Counted from the first letter of the stretch, positions 1 through 7,446 are shown. The stretch: DNA of 10,720 bases from Bacteroidales bacterium UBA4318 (GCA_002393895.1 DGUE01000012.1:241-10960); one strand, 5' to 3'. Notes: generated by a model not told the origin, from the sequence alone. Translations and numbers: made by a program.

Positions 1-1247
1 TCCACACCGGGCTGGTTGAAGGGATTTACGCCGAGAAGATATGCGCTGACCCCGCAAGCAAACTCGAAGAAGTAGAAGATGGCGCCGAGATTGTACTCGT
101 CTATCTTCTCTACGGAAACCTCAAGCTGGGGCACTCCACCGTCGATATGGGCGAGTTTTGTGCCGAGGGCTGCCATGGCATTGCAATGCTCCACATGCTG
201 GCCTGCAAGGTAGTTGAGCTGGTCCAGGTTCTGCTCATCGCTGCCGATGACAACGCTGCGGCATGCCTTCTCTGCCTTGACCACTGTTTCGAACATAACG
301 CGGTCCCCTTCCTGTATGAACTGACCGACTGAGTGGAGGTCGGTGGTGTTGTTTACGGATGCGGGGAAGATACCCTTCTGGTCTTTACCCTCGGACTCGC
401 CGTAAAGCTGCTTCCACCATTCGCCGAGATACTGGAACTTGGGATTGTAGTTCACCAGGACCTCAACCTTCTTGCCAAGCTCGGAATAAAGCAGGTTGCG
501 CATGGCTGCATACTCCACCGCAGCATTCTTCTCCTCTTTCACAAGGAGGGACTCACGCTCATCGGCAGCGCCTTTCAGCATTGCGCGGACGTCGAATCCG
601 GCAAGCACGATGGGCAGGAGCCCGACGGGGGTGAGGACGGAGTAACGGCCGCCCACATTGTCCGGAACCACGAATGTGCGGTATCCTTCCTGGGTCGCAA
701 GAGTCTTGAGGGCGCCCTTCTTCGCATCGGTGATGGCCACGGTGCGCACGGCTGCTTCAGCCTTGCCGTATTTCTTTTCGAGATATTCCTTGACGATGCG
801 GAATGCAACGGCAGGTTCGGTGGTGGTGCCGGACTTGGAAATAACCACGCAGGCAGCATTGCTCTGCTCCACGAGGTCCATCAGCTCGGCAAGATAATCT
901 TCACTGAGGTTGTTGCCTGCGAACACGACGCGGATTTCACCTTCCGGACGCATAAACTGGTGCGAGAGTGCCTCGATGGCGCAGCGGGCGCCGAGATAGC
1001 TTCCGCCAATGCCTATTACGACGGCAAGATTGACTCCACGGGCCTTCCAGTCGGCCTTAATAGCCTCGAATTCAGCAATCTGGCTCTCCGGAGTATCTAC
1101 AGGAAGAGTCTTCCATCCGAGGAAATCGTTACCGGCTCCCTTTTCGCCCTGAAGCACATCGAATGCTTCCAGAGCCTTTCCAACGTATTCTTTGTAAACG
1201 GATTCTTTAACGAAGGAGCTGCAGCCCCCTAATTCAACTTTTACCAT
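1..1247 (-). CDS. pgi: Glucose-6-phosphate isomerase, partial (C-terminus beyond left edge)
   Basis: Interconverts glucose 6-phosphate and fructose 6-phosphate in the cytoplasm (glycolysis and gluconeogenesis). Read on the minus strand from ATG at 1247-1245, it gives 415 full codons before the window edge; the family's short bacterial form is about 445 residues, so roughly 30 are missing. Visible signatures: VIGIGGSYLGAR (77-88), the sugar-phosphate loop ISKSGTTTEP (136-145), GGRYSVLTPVG (199-209), GESEGKDQKG (283-292) with the catalytic Glu284, TDLHSVGQ with His305, and the start of the C-terminal signature NPFNQPGV (408-415). Expected active-site residues Arg201, Glu284 and His305 are all present; the C-terminal catalytic Lys should lie just outside the window. 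The start is supported by a good promoter about 33 bases upstream. The leader is A-rich without a Shine-Dalgarno sequence. It has its own promoter and is 162 bp downstream of the M28 gene on the same strand. Confidence 0.97.
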   Translation of the reverse strand, partial: MVKVELGGCSSFVKESVYKEYVGKALEAFDVLQGEKGAGNDFLGWKTLPVDTPESQIAEFEAIKADWKARGVNLAVVIGIGGSYLGARCAIEALSHQFMRPEGEIRVVFAGNNLSEDYLAELMDLVEQSNAACVVISKSGTTTEPAVAFRIVKEYLEKKYGKAEAAVRTVAITDAKKGALKTLATQEGYRTFVVPDNVGGRYSVLTPVGLLPIVLAGFDVRAMLKGAADERESLLVKEEKNAAVEYAAMRNLLYSELGKKVEVLVNYNPKFQYLGEWWKQLYGESEGKDQKGIFPASVNNTTDLHSVGQFIQEGDRVMFETVVKAEKACRSVVIGSDEQNLDQLNYLAGQHVEHCNAMAALGTKLAHIDGGVPQLEVSVEKIDEYNLGAIFYFFEFACGVSAYLLGVNPFNQPGV

Positions 1248-1409
1248 ATTCTATATCTTTTAGTTTCTTCTGGCGGACGCAAAAATACGAAAAATCCAGT
1301 ATAATTGAAATATGAAACCTGCACCCATACTCCTAACCATCCATATCTGCTTCAATTGCTACGCCCTTGGTGCCAAGCCGGTAAAAGTGATGCTGGGGCC
1401 GGTGCAACT
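1248..1409. other. Spacer between the M28 gene and pgi
   Basis: 162 bp with no convincing gene. The left part holds the pgi promoter. Near 1366-1377 is a short imperfect palindrome (CTTGG-TG-CCAAG), but its 2-nt loop and lack of a following T-run make it a poor terminator, so I see no clear terminator for the M28 gene. A 34-codon plus-strand reading frame (1312-1416) is present; I do not accept it as a gene. Confidence 0.6.
1280..1310 (-). promoter_or_regulatory. Bacteroidota-type promoter of pgi
   Basis: On the minus strand, TATTTTTG (1287-1280) matches the Bacteroidota -7 element TAnnTTTG. Exactly 19 bases upstream lies TTTC (1310-1307), a one-base departure from the -33 element TTTG. The predicted transcription start is near 1273-1276, leaving a leader of about 26-29 bases before the pgi start codon. 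No SD-like sequence is seen, as is normal for this phylum. Confidence 0.6.
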
Positions 1410-2297
1410 TTACTGAAGCGCCTGCAGCCAGTTGGAAATCAGCGTAACCCGCTCCGCAAATATCTTATAATCAAGCGATTCGAAAGTATCGCCTTCCCGG
1501 TTTGTGTTCATGGTGATTCCGGATGTGAACATCAGCACGGGTATCCCCCGGTCCAGAAACACCTTATGGTCGCTCACCTTGCGGTAAAACAAATCGGTGA
1601 AGGAACGGCTGCCATAATAGTCGTAATACAGATGAAGGGCGGTTTCCATGTTCGCCTTCTCCAGGCTCCGCTGCCAGCCGTTGCCGCCCAGCACTATCAG
1701 GTAGTTCTTCCAGAACTTGTCCGGAGGCGACATGGTGCTGCCGAGGATATCCAGGCTCACCACCATGCGGAGGCGCCTTTTGCCAATGAAGGATTTCAGG
1801 GCCTCTGCCCCGGCCAGATTAACGTTATGGGCATCTACAAAAGCGATGATTACATCGTCCCGGTCTTTCAGCCGGGAAGCCAGGGACAGGAGTGCAGCCA
1901 CTCCGGATGCGTTGCTGTCGGCACCTGGATAGAGGCGGGTGCCTATCCTTCCAAGCCCGTCGTAACTTGCCATCAGCAGGATTGCCGCCTTGCTCCCCTT
2001 TTGCTTTGTCACCAGATTGCGCCCCACTGCCCCACGCTCTGTGCGGAATGTGTCATATTCGACTTCGTACCCCAGCGAATGGAGTCGCCGGATCAGATAG
2101 AAAGCGGCTCCTGTGGCGCCGGGAGTCCCGGTCTGCCGCCCGGCGCAAAGGCTGTCTGACAGGAACTCCACATCCCTTCGCAGTTCGTCTCCAAGTTGCC
2201 CTCCAGAGCCATCCGAAGGGGATGCGTCCGCCCAGACCGAATGCACCAGCATGCAGATAATGAGAATTATTTTTGCCGTACGGGCGGAATTAGGCAT
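1410..2297 (-). CDS. Secreted M28-family peptidase homologue, probably catalytically inactive
   Basis: 295 residues. An N-terminal hydrophobic stretch (about 9-23) ending VWA-DA looks like a Sec signal peptide with signal peptidase I cleavage; there is no proper lipobox. The remainder follows the M28 zinc aminopeptidase fold: NLVTKQKG (94-101), LLMASYDGLG (107-116), YPGADSNASGVAALL (123-137), IIAFVDAHNVNLAGAEAL (150-167), VVSLDILGS (179-187), VSDHKVF (241-247), GIPVLMFTSG (251-260) and GDTFESLDY (269-277). Active members have His in A-H-Y-D, paired Glu in the D-A-E-E segment, and a final His four residues before the D-T pair. Here these are Ser111, His157-Asn158 and Asn266. Only the bridging Asp127 and Asp183 remain. 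I infer a non-enzymatic role or altered metal chemistry; the substrate is unknown. The start is set by the signal peptide and a strong promoter about 40 bases upstream. It is divergent from the TPR gene. Confidence 0.85.
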   Translation of the reverse strand: MPNSARTAKIILIICMLVHSVWADASPSDGSGGQLGDELRRDVEFLSDSLCAGRQTGTPGATGAAFYLIRRLHSLGYEVEYDTFRTERGAVGRNLVTKQKGSKAAILLMASYDGLGRIGTRLYPGADSNASGVAALLSLASRLKDRDDVIIAFVDAHNVNLAGAEALKSFIGKRRLRMVVSLDILGSTMSPPDKFWKNYLIVLGGNGWQRSLEKANMETALHLYYDYYGSRSFTDLFYRKVSDHKVFLDRGIPVLMFTSGITMNTNREGDTFESLDYKIFAERVTLISNWLQALQ

Positions 2298-2306
2298 AAT
2301 AAATGT

Positions 2307-2314
2307 TATATTTG
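2307..2314 (+). promoter_or_regulatory. Possible -7 element (TATATTTG) for the TPR gene
   Basis: TATATTTG fits TAnnTTTG and ends 30 bases before the TPR start codon at 2345, a normal leader length. No TTG or TTTG is found 19-21 bases upstream, so the match is half a promoter and may need an activator or be chance. If real, it excludes the alternative upstream in-frame ATG at 2303, which would not be transcribed. Confidence 0.35.
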
Positions 2315-2331
2315 CTTGATTGTGCGCAAAG

Positions 2332-2347
2332 CATTACAAAAGTAATG
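2332..2347. repeat. Perfect 6-bp inverted repeat in the divergent promoter region
   Basis: CATTAC-AAAA-GTAATG: two perfect 6-bp arms around a 4-base centre. It covers the -7 element of the M28-like gene (2344-2337) on one strand and the ATG (2345-2347) of the TPR gene on the other. It could be a small operator or an RNA hairpin over the TPR start codon. The arms are short, so chance is a real alternative. Confidence 0.5.
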
Positions 2348-2366
2348 AAAAAGTTCGGGCTGGCAA
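2337..2366 (-). promoter_or_regulatory. Bacteroidota-type promoter of the M28-like gene
   Basis: On the minus strand, TTG (2366-2364), a 19-bp spacer (2363-2345) and TACTTTTG (2344-2337) match the Bacteroidota primary sigma consensus TTTG-N19-21-TAnnTTTG. The predicted start is near 2330-2333, giving a leader of about 33-36 bases before ATG at 2297. The -33 element and spacer lie inside the first codons of the divergent TPR gene, so the two genes' control regions overlap. Confidence 0.65.
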
Positions 2367-4396
2367 TACTCTTTTTATTCTCAGTGGCATTCATGCCATA
2401 CGGCAGGGTGTCGGCCCAGTACGATAAAGATGTCTTCTTCCTTCGCGGCAGGCAGGCGTTCGCCGACGGCAAATATGCCCTGGCCATAGAGAATTTCAAT
2501 GTGCTGGCGCGCCTGGACACCACCGATTACTGGAACTACTTCTACCGGGGCATCTCTAAATACAACCTCGGGGACATACGTGGTGCCCAGCAGGATTTCG
2601 ACCGCTCGGTGCGGCTGAACCCGGTTTTCACCAACGGCTACCACTACCGCGGCATCACCCGCAGCCGCCAGGGGCAATACGAAGAAGGCTTGAAGGACCT
2701 GGACCGCGCCATCGAACTCCGTCCCGGATTCGCAGGCATATATTTCAGCCGGGGTGTCACATATTTCCTTGCCCAACGCTTCGACGAGGCCATCGCAGAC
2801 TTCGACCGATATATCAAGAAAGAGCCGAAAGATCCGGGTGCATACCTTAACCGGGGTGCCTGCTGGCTCTTCTGTAAAGATACGGTGAAGGCGCTCGCGG
2901 ACTACAACAGGGCCATCAAACTGGACCGTTACGACCCGGAAGGTTACATCCGCCGGGGCCGCCTGTATGCTGCCAGCAACGACTTTGAAAAGGGCATAGC
3001 AGACATGGACCTTGCCATCAGACTGGACTCTACCAATACCTTCGCCTATTTCAACCGTGCGCTCATGCACTCAGAGTCGGGCAGGCCCAGGGAAGCTATG
3101 GCAGACCTGGACAGGGTGCTGAAAGATGAGCCCGGAAATGCCCTCACCCTCTACAACAGGAGCCTCCTGAAGGCCCAGGTCGGGGATTTCGAAGGTGCTC
3201 TGGACGACATGGACCGTGTCATAGGCATCAACCCCGGCAACGTGCTGGCCTTCTTCAACCGCGCCGGCTTCTTCGTAGAGATGGGGCGCTGGCAGGATGC
3301 CCTGGAAGACTACAACATGGCTATCGCCCTGTATCCGGATTTTGCCAAGGCCTATATGAACCGCTCCTATGTAGAGAACATGATGGGCAGGAAGAAGGCG
3401 TCCAAGGCGGACTACGAGATTGCCCGGAAAAAGGTTGCGGAATACCAGAGCAAACATGCCAGCGGCCAGGCGGATTTTGCGGACACCACCCGCAAATACA
3501 GCTCCCTGCTGGCCCTCGACGCCGATTTTGCCAAGAAGGACTTCGACGACGAACTCCTCCAGCATAGAGACATCGATATTCGTCTGAAAGCCCTGTACAA
3601 ATTTAAGATTGCCGGCAACGGAGAAGACGGGGTCATGCTTCTGCGCAGGGACTTCGAGAACCCTCTGGTAGAGCGCTTCGAGGCCTCTGTCCCCATCCCC
3701 GTCACGGTTACAAACGAAGATTTGCAGGCCGTACGCCTGGGGAGGAGCCTCGGGAGCATCCTGGCCGGAGACAGCAGCGCCGGAGCCGGCAACAGCAGAC
3801 TGACGCCTTCCCAGATCAGCTTCATCCATGGCATCTACGAAGTGCAGAACAAGCAGTACAATGCAGCCCTGGGCTATTTCGACAAGGCTGTCAAGATGGC
3901 TGAGGATGATTCCATGCGGGACCGTTACTCCCGTTTCTATAAAGCATTCTACCTTATGAACAGAGGGGTCCTCCGTGCAGAGATGATAGACTTTATAGCC
4001 AGCATGGAGCGTAACGTGCAGACTCTCACCATGGACGACCAGGGCACCATACGCGCCAGGGTCAGCGACCGTGTCGACCGCAGTTACGATTACTCCGATG
4101 CCATCGCCGACATGCGGGAGGCCATACGCATCCTGCCGGATATCCCCTACCTCTACTTCAATCTGGGCAACCTCTATTGCCTGTCGAGCCAGATGGTGGA
4201 GGCAATTGAGAACTACGGGAAGGCCATCAGCATCTACCCATACATGGGTGACGCCTACTACAACAGGGGCCTTGCCCTAATCTTCATAAAAGACAAGGAG
4301 AAGGGATGCATAGACCTTTCCCGCGCCGGAGAACTTGGCGTGAGCGATGCATACAGCGTAATTTCCAAGTACTGCAAGAGCGATGATCAGCAATAA
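2345..4396 (+). CDS. Exported TPR-repeat protein
   Basis: 683 residues. I chose ATG 2345 because it gives a classical signal peptide (MKK, hydrophobic core 5-17, cleavage about VSA-Q at 24/25); the in-frame ATG at 2303 would put 14 residues before it and lies upstream of the likely promoter. After the signal, residues about 29-365 are a run of roughly ten 34-residue tetratricopeptide repeats with the usual spacing (e.g. NRGACWLFCKDTVKALADYNRAI, about 169-191, then D-P-x-x-Y/A-Y-x-R-x). Residues about 366-485 lack obvious TPRs and include a Lys/Asp-rich and a Gly/Ser-rich part (471-484). TPRs resume at about 490-520 and 580-665. TPR superhelices bind peptides or scaffold complexes; the protein should act in the periplasm. 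It overlaps the next gene by 14 nt, implying coupled translation. No specific partner can be named. Confidence 0.9.
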   Translation: MKKFGLAILFLFSVAFMPYGRVSAQYDKDVFFLRGRQAFADGKYALAIENFNVLARLDTTDYWNYFYRGISKYNLGDIRGAQQDFDRSVRLNPVFTNGYHYRGITRSRQGQYEEGLKDLDRAIELRPGFAGIYFSRGVTYFLAQRFDEAIADFDRYIKKEPKDPGAYLNRGACWLFCKDTVKALADYNRAIKLDRYDPEGYIRRGRLYAASNDFEKGIADMDLAIRLDSTNTFAYFNRALMHSESGRPREAMADLDRVLKDEPGNALTLYNRSLLKAQVGDFEGALDDMDRVIGINPGNVLAFFNRAGFFVEMGRWQDALEDYNMAIALYPDFAKAYMNRSYVENMMGRKKASKADYEIARKKVAEYQSKHASGQADFADTTRKYSSLLALDADFAKKDFDDELLQHRDIDIRLKALYKFKIAGNGEDGVMLLRRDFENPLVERFEASVPIPVTVTNEDLQAVRLGRSLGSILAGDSSAGAGNSRLTPSQISFIHGIYEVQNKQYNAALGYFDKAVKMAEDDSMRDRYSRFYKAFYLMNRGVLRAEMIDFIASMERNVQTLTMDDQGTIRARVSDRVDRSYDYSDAIADMREAIRILPDIPYLYFNLGNLYCLSSQMVEAIENYGKAISIYPYMGDAYYNRGLALIFIKDKEKGCIDLSRAGELGVSDAYSVISKYCKSDDQQ

Positions 4397-5192
4397 GATA
4401 GTGTTCCAGTCCCTCTCCAGCGGCAGCTGCGGCAACTGCTACTTCCTCCATATGGACGGAGAAAACGGCGGTGCCGGCATATTGATAGACGCCGGTGTCA
4501 GCATGAGGCGCCTGAAGGGAGAGCTGCAGAAAAACGGATTCACATTCGACGATGTCGATGCCATACTGATCACCCACGACCACATGGACCACATCCACAA
4601 TCTGGGTCCCTATTGCAAGCGCCTGATGAAACCGGTATGGATGACCCGCAAACTCAGAGGATCGCTCGCAACACATTGGATGACAGGCGAATATCTTGGC
4701 CCCGTGGTTAAAAACCTGCAGGATACGGACTGGTCTGAGATCGTGCCCGGCAAAATCAGGGCCCGCCATTTCATAGTTCCCCACGACGCTACCCAGACAG
4801 TTGGCTACTGCATACGGCTGGAAGACTATGTGTTTGTGATAATGACAGATATCGGCCGCATGACAGACGAGGCCCTGAGCTATGCATCCCTGGCCTCTAC
4901 GGTGGTGATCGAGTCAAACTACGATCTGGACATGCTCCGCCACGGGCCGTACCCTCTGGAATTGCAGAACCGCATCTGCGGAGGGAACGGACACCTGTCC
5001 AATGCAGAATGTGCGGACGCCATCAGGGATTTTATCCATCCCGGGCTGGAAAATGTGTTCCTATGCCACCTGAGCGAGCACAACAATACTCCCCTCAAGG
5101 CCGTGGAGGCCTGCCTCCCGTCCGTAGAGGGCACCGGCATCCGACTCCTGGCCCTGCCCCGCCAGAGCGCTTCGCCGATGTTCATATTGTAA
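4383..5192 (+). CDS. Metallo-beta-lactamase-fold hydrolase, YycJ/WalJ type
   Basis: 269 residues, no signal peptide, so cytoplasmic. The start SLSSGSCGNCYFL (10-22) is characteristic of the YycJ/WalJ subgroup. The metal-binding motif THDHMDH (64-70) supplies His65, His67, Asp69 and His70. Further expected ligands follow: PHDATQTVGY (133-142) with His134, MTDIGRM (154-160) with Asp156, ESNYD (177-181), GHLSN (203-207) and a C-terminal HLSEHNN (229-235). All metal ligands appear intact, so the enzyme is probably active. Family members act as phosphodiesterases or nucleases on nucleic acid (a 5'-3' exonuclease role is reported for YycJ in Firmicutes); in this phylum the role is inferred. The ATG lies inside the end of the TPR gene, pointing to translational coupling. 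No WalK/WalR two-component genes, its usual Firmicutes neighbours, are seen here. Confidence 0.9.
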   Translation: MISNKIVFQSLSSGSCGNCYFLHMDGENGGAGILIDAGVSMRRLKGELQKNGFTFDDVDAILITHDHMDHIHNLGPYCKRLMKPVWMTRKLRGSLATHWMTGEYLGPVVKNLQDTDWSEIVPGKIRARHFIVPHDATQTVGYCIRLEDYVFVIMTDIGRMTDEALSYASLASTVVIESNYDLDMLRHGPYPLELQNRICGGNGHLSNAECADAIRDFIHPGLENVFLCHLSEHNNTPLKAVEACLPSVEGTGIRLLALPRQSASPMFIL

Positions 5193-5199
5193 TTTTGAT

Positions 5200-5207
5200 T
5201 ATATTTG
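5200..5207 (+). promoter_or_regulatory. Possible -7 element (TATATTTG) just before the ABC gene
   Basis: TATATTTG fits TAnnTTTG and sits in the 20-bp gap between the MBL and ABC genes, only 5 bases before ATG 5213. The predicted start would fall at or within a few bases of the start codon, giving a leaderless or nearly leaderless transcript. No -33 TTG is found at the proper distance. The same octamer precedes the TPR gene. Confidence 0.3.
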
Positions 5208-5212
5208 TAAGA

Positions 5213-7042
5213 ATGAAAGCATTCTGGTCGATGTTGCGGCGCTACGTGCGTCCATACAATAAATACCTTGGGGGTTCAGTGCTGATGAACGTGCTCAGTG
5301 CGGTCTTCAACATCTTCTCTTTCACTCTGATTATCCCGGTGCTGAAGATTATCTTCCAGATGGAAGAAAAGGCATACACTTTCATCCCCTGGGGCCAGGG
5401 AGAGTTCAAGGAAACCCTAGTAAACAATTTCTACTGGTTCGTATCCCAGTATATGGTCGACCACGGCCCGGTAGTCACACTGTTCGTGCTTGCGGGCATC
5501 CTTATCTTCATGACAGCGCTCAAAACTTCATGCTATTTCGGTTCCACCGCGGTAATGGTGCCCTTGCGCACCGGCATCGTGAAGGACATGCGCATGGAGA
5601 TCTACAATAAAATCCTGTCCCTTCCCCTGGGATTCTTCAGCCAGGAGCGCAAAGGGGACATCATAGCCCGCATGAGCGGCGACGTGCAGGAAGTGGAGAG
5701 TTCCATCACCGGTTCGCTGGACATGCTTATCAAGAATCCCATCCTTATCGTCTTCTATATCGGCACCCTGGTTTTCATTTCCTGGAAACTCACCCTCTTC
5801 GTGCTGGTGTTTGCCCCGCTGATGATGTGGCTGATGGGCGTGATAGGGCGCAACCTGAAGAAGAAATCCACTGAGGCTCAGGCACTTTGGAGCGATACCA
5901 TGAGCCAGGTCGAAGAGACCCTGGGCGGGCTTCGCGTGATCAAGGCCTTCCTCGCCGAGAAGATGATGGGCGAGCGTTTTGACAAGGTGACCGGTGCCAT
6001 GCGCCGCAAGAATGCACGCGTGTCCACCCGACAGGCGCTGGCACACCCGGTGAGTGAGTTCCTTGGCACGATGATGATCAGCATAGTGCTCTGCTTCGGC
6101 GGATACCTTATTATCAAGGATGACTCTTTCATCGATGCTCCTACCTTCATTTTCTACATGGTGATACTCTACAGTGTCATCCAGCCGATCAAAGACCTCT
6201 CCCGCGCAGCATACAACATTCCCAAGGGCCTGGCCTCAATGGAGCGCATAGACAAGATCCTGGATGCCCAGAACACCATACGCGAGACCGAAGGAGCCAA
6301 GGACATCACTTCGTTTGCCGAGGCTATCCGCTTCGACCACGTCAATTTCAGCTATGAGGCTGGCCGCCAGATCCTTTCGGATATCAACCTGGTCATCCCC
6401 AAGGGCAAGACCATTGCCATAGTTGGAGCCTCCGGAGGAGGCAAATCCACACTTGTCGACCTTATACCCCGCTTCTATGATGTGGATTCAGGCAGAATCA
6501 GCATAGACGGAACGGACATACGGGAGTTCAAACTGGACAGCCTGCGCGCCCTCATGGGTAATGTAAACCAGGAGCCCATCCTCTTTAACGACACCATTTT
6601 CAACAATATAGCTTTCGGGGTTGAGAATGCCACCGAAGAGCAGGTAATAGAGGCTGCAAAGATTGCAAACGCGCATGATTTCATCATGGAGAAGGAGGAA
6701 GGCTACCAGACCAACGTGGGCGACCGCGGATGCAAGCTCAGCGGAGGTCAGCGCCAGCGCATAAGCATAGCCAGGGCCGTGCTCAAGAACCCTCCCATCC
6801 TGATTCTGGACGAAGCTACCGCAGCTCTGGATACGGAAAGCGAACGGGCCGTGCAGGAAGCTCTGGAGCGGCTTATGAGCAACCGCACAACAGTCGCCAT
6901 CGCCCATCGCCTGAGCACCATCAAAGACGCCGACGAGATCATCGTAGTAGATGAAGGCCGCATAGTAGAGCGCGGCCGCCACGACGAACTGATTGCACTG
7001 GGCGGATACTACAAGAAACTTCACGACATGCAGGCCTTATGA
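5213..7042 (+). CDS. ABC exporter, fused membrane and ATPase domains (ABCB/MsbA type)
   Basis: 609 residues, the usual length of a half-transporter that works as a dimer. The start ATG 5213 begins with an amphipathic stretch (MKAFWSMLRRYVRPY) typical of MsbA-like exporters; in-frame sequence upstream to 5009 only re-reads the MBL gene in another frame. The transmembrane domain covers about 1-340, with hydrophobic segments near 21-45, 87-107, 170-190, 193-211, 284-302 and 309-326. The ATPase domain has Walker A GASGGGKST (405-413), Q-loop Gln453, signature LSGGQ (509-513), Walker B ILILDE (529-534) with catalytic Glu534, D-loop ATAALD (535-540) and H-loop His565: all canonical. It should use ATP to export a hydrophobic substrate, probably a lipid or drug, across the inner membrane. 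Substrate is not readable from sequence; lipid A-core flipping (msbA) is possible but unproven. It overlaps the VanZ-like gene by 4 nt. Confidence 0.95.
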   Translation: MKAFWSMLRRYVRPYNKYLGGSVLMNVLSAVFNIFSFTLIIPVLKIIFQMEEKAYTFIPWGQGEFKETLVNNFYWFVSQYMVDHGPVVTLFVLAGILIFMTALKTSCYFGSTAVMVPLRTGIVKDMRMEIYNKILSLPLGFFSQERKGDIIARMSGDVQEVESSITGSLDMLIKNPILIVFYIGTLVFISWKLTLFVLVFAPLMMWLMGVIGRNLKKKSTEAQALWSDTMSQVEETLGGLRVIKAFLAEKMMGERFDKVTGAMRRKNARVSTRQALAHPVSEFLGTMMISIVLCFGGYLIIKDDSFIDAPTFIFYMVILYSVIQPIKDLSRAAYNIPKGLASMERIDKILDAQNTIRETEGAKDITSFAEAIRFDHVNFSYEAGRQILSDINLVIPKGKTIAIVGASGGGKSTLVDLIPRFYDVDSGRISIDGTDIREFKLDSLRALMGNVNQEPILFNDTIFNNIAFGVENATEEQVIEAAKIANAHDFIMEKEEGYQTNVGDRGCKLSGGQRQRISIARAVLKNPPILILDEATAALDTESERAVQEALERLMSNRTTVAIAHRLSTIKDADEIIVVDEGRIVERGRHDELIALGGYYKKLHDMQAL

Positions 7043-7446
7043 CGACACCCAAGACCATACTCGCCCGTATACTCTTCTTCCTGTATCTGGCGGCTATCGC
7101 CTTCCTGTGCTTCATGCACGTGGACAAGCTTCCCGATGTAGAAAAGATCCTCTTTGGGATTCCGGCCGACAAACTGGCGCATTTCCTCATGTTCCTGCCC
7201 TTCCCCATCCTGGCGTATCTTGCATACGACCACCTGACCAACAGATTCTGGAGCGCCGTGCTGTTTTCTGCCGCCACCTTCATTATAGGCGCCCTGCTGG
7301 CTTACGGCACCGAATATGTGCAGGGGAAACTCCCCTATCGCTCAATGGACATCAACGACTTCAAAGCGGATGCATTGGCCCTTGCGATAAGCAGCGTATT
7401 CGTTTTCATAATAGATGTAACCCACCTGCAAAAACGCAAGAACTGA
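7039..7446 (+). CDS. VanZ-like family membrane protein
   Basis: 135 residues with about four transmembrane helices (near 8-27, 46-64, 72-90, 109-127). It shows the VanZ-like family pattern: Asp44-Lys45-x2-His48 before helix 2, then TEYVQ with Glu92 and Gln95, followed by Arg101, Asp104, Asn106-Asp107 and Asp111 leading into the last helix. VanZ was named for low-level teicoplanin resistance, but most homologues are uncharacterised and such resistance should not be assumed in a Gram-negative. The start overlaps the ABC stop (ATGA), and the amidase gene begins 2 bases after its stop, so all three are almost surely co-translated. The polar conserved residues look positioned to bind or modify a lipid-linked or phosphate-bearing molecule; that is inference. 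Confidence 0.88.
   Translation: MTTPKTILARILFFLYLAAIAFLCFMHVDKLPDVEKILFGIPADKLAHFLMFLPFPILAYLAYDHLTNRFWSAVLFSAATFIIGALLAYGTEYVQGKLPYRSMDINDFKADALALAISSVFVFIIDVTHLQKRKN

Noticed and set aside
333..1232. Long open frame (299 codons) on the plus strand
   Set aside because: It is antisense to pgi, whose full motif set is on the minus strand; the frame stays open because of codon bias, and its translation resembles no family.
1361..1380. Possible terminator hairpin after the M28-like gene
   Set aside because: The arms are 5 bp with a 2-nt centre and no T-run follows on either strand, so a working terminator is unlikely.
1312..1416. 34-codon plus-strand frame starting MKPAPILL, with a hydrophobic N-terminus
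   Set aside because: No promoter or leader signal on that strand; it overlaps the M28-like stop codon and the pgi promoter side; its length is within chance expectation.
1305..2159. Long open frame (284 codons) on the plus strand
   Set aside because: Antisense to the M28-like gene. The protein has Cys/His/Pro-rich nonsense composition, while the minus strand gives a signal peptide and recognisable M28 motifs.
2303..2344. Earlier in-frame start for the TPR gene at 2303
   Set aside because: It would place 14 residues before a textbook signal peptide and lies upstream of the probable -7 element.
2381..3829. Two long open frames (229 and 252 codons) on the minus strand
   Set aside because: Both are antisense to the TPR repeats; the repeated codon pattern of the TPR gene keeps the opposite frame open. 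No start signals or family resemblance.
5009..5212. Upstream in-frame extension of the ABC exporter
   Set aside because: The 68 extra residues are an out-of-frame reading of the MBL gene and are Pro/Arg-rich, unlike any ABC exporter N-terminus.
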